Part shown: in pieces, positions 23,997 to 30,263 of the stretch
Layout: each line of letters starts with the position of its first letter
Position numbering within the stretch: position 1 is the stretch's first letter
From: Paracoccaceae bacterium
GTDB lineage: Bacteria; Pseudomonadota; Alphaproteobacteria; Rhodobacterales; Rhodobacteraceae
DNA length: 32,748 bases
Direction: 5' to 3'
NCBI GenBank assembly: GCA_029938175.1
Contig: JAPYON010000016.1
Span: 1 to 32,748, forward strand
Made by a program: the position numbers and the translations under genes
The notes under the pieces: model-generated
Databases searched by the model: none
Told to the model about the DNA's origin: nothing
Seen by the model: the letters and a program-made list of their open reading frames with translations, nothing else

Positions 23997-25673
23997 ATGA
24001 CTGCGTTAGACCAACGAAAAGGTATCTGGAAATCCGGTAAGGGTAAAGGACGTTGCACACCCAAGGGGCGGCAACTGGATGATGTTGCGTGGGGCGAGAT
24101 TGTGCAACTTTTAGGGGCCCGCCCGCGACAGCGTGATCTGTTAATAGAATATTTACACCTTGTTCAGGACAAGTTTGGCCATCTGTCTGCCCCGCATTTG
24201 CGCGCTTTGGCCGAGGAAATGTCATTGTCGATGGCCGAAGTGTACGAGGTTGCCAGCTTCTACGCCCATTTTGATATCGTTAAGGAGGGCGAAACTGCCC
24301 CACCTTCGTTAACAATTCGTGTATGCGATTCCCTTTCTTGCGAATTAGCGGGTGCAGAAGAGCTGTTAACCGACTTGACCGAAAAATATTCGGCGGGTGA
24401 AGTTCGCATATTACGGGCACCTTGTATGGGCCGTTGCGACACAGCTCCGGTGTTAGAGGTCGGCCACCATCATATCGACCACGCGGATGTCGCAAAGGTC
24501 GAGTCTGCGGTTCTGGCTAATGATATTCACCCCCATGTGCCCACCTATGATTCCTCTGGTGTCACGATTGATGCTTATAACCAAATGACTAGTAGCACGC
24601 TTTCGATTGACGACATTCAGGCAACCGTCGCGGCGTCCGGCCTTCGTGGTCTTGGCGGTGCAGGGTTCCCGACTGCAAAAAAATGGGGTTTTGTGCGCGC
24701 TGAATCCGGCCCTCGATATTTGGCAGTGAATGCTGACGAAGGAGAGCCGGGGACATTCAAAGACCGCTATTATCTAGAACGGGAACCGCTGCTTTTCCTT
24801 GAAGGCACGTTGATCGCTGCACGGGTCATCGAGGCTGAAAAATGTTTCATCTATCTGCGTGACGAATATCCTGCAGCGCGCAAAATATTGCAAACCGAGA
24901 TCGCAAATCTTGAACAGTCAGGCGCGATCCCCGTTGGGTTTATCGACTTGCGACGAGGTGCGGGTGCGTACATCTGCGGCGAAGAAAGCGCGATGATAGA
25001 AAGCATAGAGGGCAAGCGTGGCCTTCCGCGCCACCGTCCACCTTTCGTGGCCCAAAACGGCATTTTTGGTCGCCCGACCTTAGTGCATAACGTCGAGACA
25101 CTCTATTGGGTGGCGCGCGTTATGCGTGAGGGTCCAGAGGTTCTGAACAGCGTTGAGCTAAATAGGCGCAAGGGTTTGCGCTCCTATTCCGTGTCTGGTC
25201 GCGTGAAGGAGCCGGGGGTTAAACTGTTGCCTGCAGGCTCGACAATCACCGATATTATTGCGGCGTCTGGTGGCATGCTGGAGGGGCATACTTTCAAGGC
25301 ATATCAACCAGGTGGCCCGTCTTCCGGTTTGCTGCCCGCAAGCATTGATGACGTACCGCTGGACTTTGACACACTGCAACCGTTGGGGACGTTCATCGGC
25401 TCGGCTGCGGTGGTGGTTTTGTCGGATCACGATAGCGTTCGCGAAGCGGCCTTGAACATGCTACGTTTCTTTGCGGCGGAAAGCTGCGGGCAATGTACGC
25501 CGTGTCGGGTTGGCTGTGATAAAGCAGTGTTGTTGATGCAGAACAGAGACTGGGATAAGGATTTGTTGACGGATTTGTCCGAAACCATGGTCGATGCGTC
25601 GATCTGCGGATTGGGGCAGGCCGCGCCTAATCCCATTTTGTCTGTTTTAAAGTACTTCCCTGACGAGGTTTAA
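23997..25673 (+). CDS. Fused NuoE/NuoF-type subunit of NAD-dependent formate dehydrogenase (FdsG-FdsB fusion)
   Basis: A 558-residue diaphorase-type protein. Residues 30-175 form a thioredoxin-like NuoE/FdsG domain with [2Fe-2S] cysteines C110, C115, C143 and C147 (C-x4-C ... C-x3-C). Residues 205-558 form a NuoF/FdsB domain. FMN is bound at GLGGAGFPTAKKW and NADEGEPGTFKDR, NADH at GAGAYICGEES, and a [4Fe-4S] at C497, C500, C503 and C537. In soluble formate dehydrogenases this module passes electrons from the molybdenum subunit FdsA to NAD. Here ftsY follows and neither fdsA, fdsC/fdhD nor fdsD is nearby. The molybdate importer lies divergently alongside, which fits a molybdoenzyme. AGGGA precedes the ATG. 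A different partner (for example a hydrogenase or another molybdoenzyme) cannot be excluded. Confidence 0.85.
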   Translation: MTALDQRKGIWKSGKGKGRCTPKGRQLDDVAWGEIVQLLGARPRQRDLLIEYLHLVQDKFGHLSAPHLRALAEEMSLSMAEVYEVASFYAHFDIVKEGETAPPSLTIRVCDSLSCELAGAEELLTDLTEKYSAGEVRILRAPCMGRCDTAPVLEVGHHHIDHADVAKVESAVLANDIHPHVPTYDSSGVTIDAYNQMTSSTLSIDDIQATVAASGLRGLGGAGFPTAKKWGFVRAESGPRYLAVNADEGEPGTFKDRYYLEREPLLFLEGTLIAARVIEAEKCFIYLRDEYPAARKILQTEIANLEQSGAIPVGFIDLRRGAGAYICGEESAMIESIEGKRGLPRHRPPFVAQNGIFGRPTLVHNVETLYWVARVMREGPEVLNSVELNRRKGLRSYSVSGRVKEPGVKLLPAGSTITDIIAASGGMLEGHTFKAYQPGGPSSGLLPASIDDVPLDFDTLQPLGTFIGSAAVVVLSDHDSVREAALNMLRFFAAESCGQCTPCRVGCDKAVLLMQNRDWDKDLLTDLSETMVDASICGLGQAAPNPILSVLKYFPDEV

Positions 25674-25688
25674 CCAAGTTTTACGACA

Positions 25689-25742
25689 CCGAGGCTTCCA
25701 TCTAGTGCCTAGCCGTATTAGGTGGAAGGAGAGCAACCTCGG
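25689..25742 (+). promoter_or_regulatory. Structured leader hairpin before ftsY, pairing part of the ribosome-binding site
   Basis: Three nested stems are visible: CCGAGG (25689-25694) with CCTCGG (25737-25742), CTTCCA (25695-25700) with TGGAAG (25723-25728), and CCTA (25708-25711) with TAGG (25719-25722). The right arm of the outer stem includes the first two bases of GGAG (25741-25744), the best ribosome-binding site for ATG 25750. No T-run follows, so it is not a simple terminator of fdsGB. It may be a translational control element. Confidence 0.5.
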
Positions 25743-25749
25743 AGCATGC

Positions 25750-26766
25750 ATGTCCTTCTTCTCAAAGATGAAAGAGCGGTTAACAAGATCCTCGTCAAAG
25801 ATCGACGAAGGGTTGCAGGCGATTGTCGAAGAAAAACCAGCGGCAACCGCGGCCGAAGTCGTCGAAGATACACCAAAAACCACCGCCAAAGCTGGGATTG
25901 TGGGGCGCATACTTGGCCGTGATGCCGAGCCCAAGCGGGTGCTTGACGACGCTATGCTGGAGAGTCTTGAGGAATTGTTAATATCGGCGGACATGGGCGT
26001 TGATACGGCGCTGAAGGTCGCCGCCAACATGGCCGAGGGGCGCTTTGGCAAAAAGCTAGGCGTTGACGAAATCAAGGCGCTGCTCGCGGATGAGGTGAAA
26101 GTTATTCTGGAACCCGTTGCGCGTCCGATGCCGCTTTATGCCAAAAAACCGCAAGTGGTATTAGTGGTCGGGGTGAATGGTTCGGGCAAAACAACGACGA
26201 TTGGCAAGCTGGCCAGCCAGTTTAAAGCGGCGGGCAAGACTGTAGTGATCGCTGCGTGTGACACATTTCGGGCAGCCGCAGTAGAGCAGTTGCAGGTGTG
26301 GGGTGAGCGCGCAGGCGTTTCGGTTTTGACGGCGCCAGAGGGCACCGACCCAGCCAGCCTTGCTTATGACGCGATGCTGCGGGCCGAAGCTGACGGGGCT
26401 GATCTGTTGATGATCGACACGGCTGGCCGTCTGCAAAACAGGGCTGACTTGATGGAAGAGCTGGCCAAGATCGTCCGTGTAATTCGCAAGAAGGACCCCG
26501 ACGCGCCGCATAATACGTTGCTGGTTCTCGATGCCACGACTGGTCAAAACGCACTGTCTCAAGTTAAGGTTTTTACCGAAATTGCCGACGTAAGCGGCCT
26601 GATTATGACCAAGCTGGACGGCACCGCCAAGGGCGGCGTACTGGTGGCGTTGGCCGATCAACACGGGTTACCGATTCATGCGATCGGTGTTGGTGAAAGC
26701 ATCGAGGACTTGCAGGCGTTTGACCCAGATGAATTCGCCCGAGCCCTAACCGGGGCGACCTTGTGA
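25750..26766 (+). CDS. ftsY: Signal recognition particle receptor FtsY
   Basis: FtsY is the GTPase receptor that docks Ffh-4.5S RNA-ribosome complexes at the inner membrane. From ATG 25750 (MSFFSKMKERLTRSS) it has 338 residues. A short amphipathic and acidic N-terminal region (to about 60) comes first, then the N domain (LDDAMLESLEELLISADMG). The G domain follows with G1 GVNGSGKTTTIGKLA, CDTFRAAAVEQL, DTAGR, TKLDGTAKGG and the closing GVGESIEDLQAFDPDEF. The long acidic A domain of E. coli is absent, as usual for alphaproteobacteria. GGAG is 5 bases before the ATG. The longer reading from 25705 would start inside the leader hairpin. Confidence 0.97.
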   Translation: MSFFSKMKERLTRSSSKIDEGLQAIVEEKPAATAAEVVEDTPKTTAKAGIVGRILGRDAEPKRVLDDAMLESLEELLISADMGVDTALKVAANMAEGRFGKKLGVDEIKALLADEVKVILEPVARPMPLYAKKPQVVLVVGVNGSGKTTTIGKLASQFKAAGKTVVIAACDTFRAAAVEQLQVWGERAGVSVLTAPEGTDPASLAYDAMLRAEADGADLLMIDTAGRLQNRADLMEELAKIVRVIRKKDPDAPHNTLLVLDATTGQNALSQVKVFTEIADVSGLIMTKLDGTAKGGVLVALADQHGLPIHAIGVGESIEDLQAFDPDEFARALTGATL

Positions 26767-27665
26767 GCGATTTTATCCTCTCGATTGAGGGGACGGAATA
26801 CGGCAAATTTCTGGCGATGATACTGGCACTGATTTCAGCGGTTGCGCACTCTATTTTCGGAGCGTTGCAGAAGGGTCGTTATGATCCCTGGCTGATGCGC
26901 GGTGCGATTGATATCTTCTATTTTTTGATCGCGCTGCCAATCGCTATTTTTATGTTCCCACTACCCGAACCCCACGTATGGTTGCTGTTGGTCGGGGCGT
27001 GGGTAATACATGTAACCTACAAGTATTTCATGGCGAAGGCCTATTCGCGCGGCGCGTATACGGTGGTTTACCCCGTGGTGCGCGGCACGGGGCCGTTGGT
27101 GGCGGTGTTTGCGGCCGGGTTTGTTTTTAACGAAACGTTTACACTGATTCAATGGAGCGGTGTTTTGCTGCTGTCCGGCGGGATATTCGGTTTGGCCGGT
27201 TGGAACCTTCACCAAATCACAGTTGGACGGAATGTTCTGATCGCGGCTCTGGGCTTTGCATTTTTTACGGGGTTGATTGTGGCGCTTTACACCACTTACG
27301 ACGCCTTCGGAATGCGGGCGACTCCGGATCCGTTTACGTTCCTTTTCTGGTTTTTCGTGGTTGACGGCTGGACCTTTCCTATCATCTCGTATGTTCGCTG
27401 GAAGCGGATGGAAAACCCGCCGGCACTCGGACCGTTGTTAAGAAAAGGTTTCATCGGGGCATTGATAGCATTCATCAGTTTCGGCGCAGTCATGCTGGCC
27501 ACAAGGCTGGACAAAGTCGGTGAGGCCGCGGTGTTGCGCGAAACTTCGACGGTGTTTGCGGCCCTGATAGGTTGGTTGTTCCTTAAAGAGACGGTTGGCC
27601 CTGTGCGGGCGGGCTTAATGGCGGTCATAGCGGCAGGGGCCGTAGTAGTAGAATTTGGCGGATAA
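26763..27665 (+). CDS. DMT-superfamily permease (EamA-like)
   Basis: A 300-residue membrane protein with about ten predicted helices arranged as two halves, the layout of EamA-type drug/metabolite transporters. The first half has ISAVAHSIFGALQKGR and YTVVYPVVRGTGPL, the second FIGALIAFISFGAVMLATR and VLRETSTVFAALIGWLFLKE; the conserved ETS-x-F-A and LKE-G turn are clear. Substrate cannot be predicted. The start is GTG 26763, overlapping the ftsY stop by 4 bases (GTGA), so it is translated with ftsY. It is followed after 17 bases by yciB. Confidence 0.85.
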   Translation: MSDFILSIEGTEYGKFLAMILALISAVAHSIFGALQKGRYDPWLMRGAIDIFYFLIALPIAIFMFPLPEPHVWLLLVGAWVIHVTYKYFMAKAYSRGAYTVVYPVVRGTGPLVAVFAAGFVFNETFTLIQWSGVLLLSGGIFGLAGWNLHQITVGRNVLIAALGFAFFTGLIVALYTTYDAFGMRATPDPFTFLFWFFVVDGWTFPIISYVRWKRMENPPALGPLLRKGFIGALIAFISFGAVMLATRLDKVGEAAVLRETSTVFAALIGWLFLKETVGPVRAGLMAVIAAGAVVVEFGG

Positions 27666-27682
27666 AGGCGATAAGAGGCATC

Positions 27683-28288
27683 ATGGAAAAGAAAAAAATA
27701 CACCCACTGTTAAAACTGGCCCTAGAGATGGGGCCTATTATGGTTTTCTTCGTAGCATACAAATTTTCGACTGCACCCGACGGTGCCAGCGATGAGGAGC
27801 GGCAGTTGGCACAGCTGTTGTTTGCGACAGGGGTGTTCATACCTACCATATTGATATCATTAGTTATTAGTTGGGTTTTGACCCGTACATTGCCAAAGAT
27901 GGCGGTGATGACAGCGGTGGTTGTGGTGGTAATGGGCGGCCTGACATTGTGGCTGCGCGATGACACGTTTATCAAGATGAAGCCGACGATCCTGTATACG
28001 ATGTTCGCGGCAATTCTGGGTTTCGGTTTGATGCGTGGGCAAAGCTATTTGCAGTACATCATGGAGGACTCCATGCCGTTGCAGCCCGAAGGTTGGAACA
28101 TTTTCACGCGACGGTTTGCGCTGTTTTTCGTTAGTTTAGCAATCGTTAACGAGATTGTCTGGCGCGGTTTTGGGACCGATATCTGGGTTAATTTTAAGAC
28201 TTTTGCCCTGCCAGTCGCGACTTTCGCGTTTATTTTCAGCCAAATGGGCGTGTTTAGCAAATATGCAATCGAGAAAGACGAAAGTTAA
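27683..28288 (+). CDS. yciB: Inner membrane-spanning protein YciB (septation protein A family)
   Basis: The 201-residue protein has about five membrane helices and the family start KIHPLLKLALEMGPIMVFFVAY, in which the L-x-E-x-GP pattern is typical. GLMRGQSYLQYIMEDSMPLQPEGW and WRGFGTDIWVNFKTF-like segments (visible as EIVWRGFGTDIWVNFK) are further hallmarks. YciB is linked to cell-envelope integrity and septation in enterics, with no known enzymatic activity. It is the third gene of the ftsY unit. Its stop lies 7 bases from the stop of the convergent dehydrogenase gene and is part of a TTAA-N7-TTAA repeat. Confidence 0.93.
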   Translation: MEKKKIHPLLKLALEMGPIMVFFVAYKFSTAPDGASDEERQLAQLLFATGVFIPTILISLVISWVLTRTLPKMAVMTAVVVVVMGGLTLWLRDDTFIKMKPTILYTMFAAILGFGLMRGQSYLQYIMEDSMPLQPEGWNIFTRRFALFFVSLAIVNEIVWRGFGTDIWVNFKTFALPVATFAFIFSQMGVFSKYAIEKDES

Positions 28289-28299
28289 AGCGGCGTTAA
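28285..28299. promoter_or_regulatory. TTAA-N7-TTAA direct repeat at the yciB stop
   Basis: TTAAAGCGGCGTTAAC includes the TAA of yciB and reaches the convergent gene end. A second such repeat starts 37 bases further on. Two together between convergent genes is an unusual place for a promoter element. Confidence 0.3.
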
Positions 28300-29075
28300 C
28301 TTTTGATTGCTGCGATAACGGTTAACGGCAGGTTAATATCCGCGTTTTCTGGCGCACCATCAATCGCGGCTTGCACGTCCTTTTTCAGGATACCGATCGT
28401 GTTTTCGGGGTTATATCCGTCGCGGGCGAACTCTATATCTTCGAAGTTGCTGCCGAACCATATCTGGCCGGAACTTGTGCGCATAAGATCAAGCAGACGT
28501 TTCTGCTCGACCCCCAGATCATCGGCCCAATCCAACGCGAGCCGGGTGAACACAGTCGAGCTGGCTGCTAACAGGTTGTTAAGGACCTTGGCGGCCATGC
28601 CCGCGCCAAACTCACCCATGTTATGAAAATGTTTACCCATTACGTTGAGATATGGCTGGATGTGGGCGATGTCTTCAGACTGCCCGCCGAGCATGAACGA
28701 CAGGCGTTTTTCTTGTGCGGCGATTGTTGCGCCGGACATCGGGGCATCGATTAGGTTGATATGTTGCGGGATACGGTCGCGCAGGTTGCGGACGTATTTT
28801 GGCGACAGCGTCGAGCAGATTACGATATGGGTCAGTTCGGTTTCTATTTCGACCAGGTTCTGATCGTTGAACAGCAGATCGTCTGTCTGTTGTTGGTCGC
28901 GAACAACAGTAAACAAAATGTTAAGGTCATGGGAAAAGTCAGCCACCGTTTTAGACATGAACCCTGCACCAACGTCCCGAACATCGTAGCCGGAAGCACT
29001 GACACCTGCGTCGTGAAGCGCTTGAGCCATTGGCAGGCCCATACGCCCGCAACCGGCGACTCCGATCTTAAGCAT
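28296..29075 (-). CDS. NAD(P)-dependent beta-hydroxyacid dehydrogenase (3-hydroxyisobutyrate dehydrogenase family)
   Basis: A 259-residue protein with an N-terminal Rossmann fold, IGVAGCGRMGLPMAQALHDAG (GxGxxG at about residues 8-13). The substrate-binding segment is DAPMSGATIAAQEKRLSFMLGG, and the catalytic lysine lies in GAGMAAKVLNNLLAAS. Family members oxidise 3-hydroxyisobutyrate or reduce related semialdehydes; the 259 residues are shorter than the usual 290-300, with a reduced C-terminal helical part ending LPLTVIAAIKS. The start overlaps a TTAA-N7-TTAA repeat and follows the crotonase stop by only a few bases. The neighbouring crotonase and acyl-CoA dehydrogenase suggest a role in organic-acid breakdown, but the substrate is not determinable. 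Confidence 0.85.
   Translation of the reverse strand: MLKIGVAGCGRMGLPMAQALHDAGVSASGYDVRDVGAGFMSKTVADFSHDLNILFTVVRDQQQTDDLLFNDQNLVEIETELTHIVICSTLSPKYVRNLRDRIPQHINLIDAPMSGATIAAQEKRLSFMLGGQSEDIAHIQPYLNVMGKHFHNMGEFGAGMAAKVLNNLLAASSTVFTRLALDWADDLGVEQKRLLDLMRTSSGQIWFGSNFEDIEFARDGYNPENTIGILKKDVQAAIDGAPENADINLPLTVIAAIKS
28322..28336. promoter_or_regulatory. TTAA-N7-TTAA direct repeat in the 3' end of the dehydrogenase gene
   Basis: TTAACGGCAGGTTAA lies about 30 bases inside the end of the neighbouring minus-strand gene. It is the second half of a closely spaced pair. Confidence 0.3.
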
Positions 29076-29082
29076 TTGTTAA
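29068..29082 (-). promoter_or_regulatory. TTAA-N7-TTAA direct repeat over the dehydrogenase start codon
   Basis: TTAAGCATTTGTTAA (plus strand) contains the complement of the ATG at 29073-29075 and the complement of the crotonase stop. If bound by a regulator it would sit exactly over the junction of the two genes. Confidence 0.3.
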
Positions 29083-29876
29083 TCCTTGAAATTGGGTGCG
29101 CGTTTTTCAAAGTTGGCCAAAACGGCCTCCATCTGGTTGGCTTGGCCTAGTACAGACTTTTGCGCGAGGGATTCGGCTTTCAAAGTGTCTGCACGGCTGG
29201 TCACCCAAGTGTCGGAAATCAGTCGTTTTGAGGCGCCAGTGCTGTCTGGACTGCGGGCTGCGATTTGGTTGGCAAGTTCAGTCGCACGGGCGAGGGGATC
29301 ATCGGCTAGTTCAGTCACGAAACCCCATTCCAACGCCTGCGAGGCATCGAACACTTCGGCGGTGTAGGTCAGGCGTCGAACTATATCTTGGCGTGCTAGA
29401 GCTGGCATAAGGGCCATTCCGCCCATGTCAGGGACTAACCCCCATTTCGCCTCCATGATCGAGAATTTCGTATTGGGAGCGGCGATCCGAATGTCGGCCC
29501 CCAGCATGATCTGGAAGCCGCCACCAAAAGCGACACCGTGCAGGGCAGTGATGACGGGCATCGACAAGTCTCGCCAGCCGACTGATACCTGCTGAAACAG
29601 GTTGGCGTCGCCATGGGAACGGGTCATGAAATCCATGCTGTCCGGATTTTGCAGCATGGCTGCGAAACTCATGAAATCTAGCCCAGAGCAAAATGCTTGC
29701 CCTTCTCCGGACAGAACCACTGCGCGCGTTTTGGGCGAGGTTGAAAGCTGCGCGATCGCGTCTGCGATTGCCTCAAGCATGTCCTGATCCAGCGCATTGC
29801 GTTTATCGGCGCGGGTCAGCACTACATGCGCAATAGGGCCGTGATGGGTGACAGAAACGCGGTTAGTCTTCGACAA
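29079..29876 (-). CDS. Enoyl-CoA hydratase/isomerase (crotonase) family protein
   Basis: A 265-residue crotonase. The oxyanion-hole segments are present: GEGQAFCSGLDFMSF at about residues 58-72 and ALHGVAFGGGFQIMLGADIRIA at about 105-126. MEAKWGLVPDMGG carries the region where catalytic acids lie. The usual second glutamate position is occupied in a way that does not clearly show hydratase activity (an Asp is seen in VPDMGG), so hydrolase, isomerase or decarboxylase functions remain possible. No ATG or GTG fits the family start. I choose TTG 29876 (MSKTNRVSVTHH), preceded by GGGAGA at good spacing; a TTG at 29900 is an alternative. It lies between the dehydrogenase gene and the caiB remnant. 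Confidence 0.85.
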   Translation of the reverse strand: MSKTNRVSVTHHGPIAHVVLTRADKRNALDQDMLEAIADAIAQLSTSPKTRAVVLSGEGQAFCSGLDFMSFAAMLQNPDSMDFMTRSHGDANLFQQVSVGWRDLSMPVITALHGVAFGGGFQIMLGADIRIAAPNTKFSIMEAKWGLVPDMGGMALMPALARQDIVRRLTYTAEVFDASQALEWGFVTELADDPLARATELANQIAARSPDSTGASKRLISDTWVTSRADTLKAESLAQKSVLGQANQMEAVLANFEKRAPNFKD

Positions 29877-29934
29877 AGAGATTCTCCCACGCGCGATCAA
29901 TAAGTTCGACGCTCATGTGTGTTTGTCCGTCCAT
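29863..29934 (-). CDS. Possible 23-residue leader ORF overlapping the crotonase start
   Basis: ATG 29934 has an AAGGAA 8 bases upstream and opens a 23-codon frame (MDGQTHMSVELIDRAWENLF, then VED) that ends at TAA 29863-29865, overlapping the proposed TTG start of the crotonase by 14 bases. The peptide has no recognisable family. The arrangement would allow translational coupling to the weak TTG start. It may equally be chance or the tail of a lost gene. Confidence 0.3.
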   Translation of the reverse strand: MDGQTHMSVELIDRAWENLFVED

Positions 29935-30020
29935 AATAAGTGTTCCTTGTGACCAAAAAGCCGTCGAGGCGATTTTAACGCCTAATATTGCTTTGACGCA
30001 ATGAGAGATGATAAAAACAG

Positions 30021-30257
30021 TTAAGGCTTGCCGAGAGGTTGCGACGTGTAGGACGCGCCTCTTTCAAGACTCAACTCTGTATCCGAGAACCGAATAGGGG
30101 TTCGCACACCGGGCACATCCGTTTTTCCTGATGCAGGGCTGATCTGCATATTTCTGGCGATAACCTGTGGGTCGGCGAATACGTCCTAGACGGTGTTGAT
30201 CGGGCCTGCCAGAATGCGGGCAAGTTCAAGAACTTTCATGCCCTTCAGAAGGCGCAT
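30021..30257 (-). pseudogene. CaiB/BaiF family CoA-transferase, remnant with large internal deletion
   Basis: On the minus strand from ATG 30257, 7 bases after the gcdH stop, the frame gives MRLLKGMKVLELARILAGP, the classical CaiB N-terminus. It continues directly as PINTV, then TAG (30186-30188), then DVFADPQVIARN and TDVPGVRTPIRFSDTELSLE, the C-terminal end of the same family. About 300 residues of a normal 380-400-residue protein are missing. The junction lies at GGCAGGCCC (30202-30210), where N-terminal ILAGP meets the C-terminal AGPIN element, so the deletion probably used a short direct repeat. The last codons have drifted. In glutarate catabolism this gene would supply the CoA-transferase that makes glutaryl-CoA for the adjacent dehydrogenase. 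The rest of the 29877-30263 stretch holds the small ORF above and no other gene. Confidence 0.88.
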
Positions 30258-30263
30258 TCGGCA

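Noticed and set aside
25689-25742. Rho-independent terminator after the fused formate dehydrogenase subunit
   Set aside because: The stems are long, but the 3' side is followed by GAGCATG rather than a run of T, and it runs into the ftsY start.
25689-25749. An SRP (4.5S) RNA gene upstream of ftsY
   Set aside because: Only one short word resembles SRP RNA. The closing pair of the GGAA loop is missing, the stem is different and the stretch is too short for the full RNA.
26161-26664. Long minus-strand open frames opposite ftsY and similar ones opposite pepA, purM and modC
   Set aside because: They lack family motifs, have improbable composition and lie wholly within well-identified genes on the other strand.
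29967-29983. AGGCG/CGCCT hairpin between the crotonase and the caiB remnant as a terminator
   Set aside because: Five base pairs with a 7-base loop and no T-run are too weak to call.
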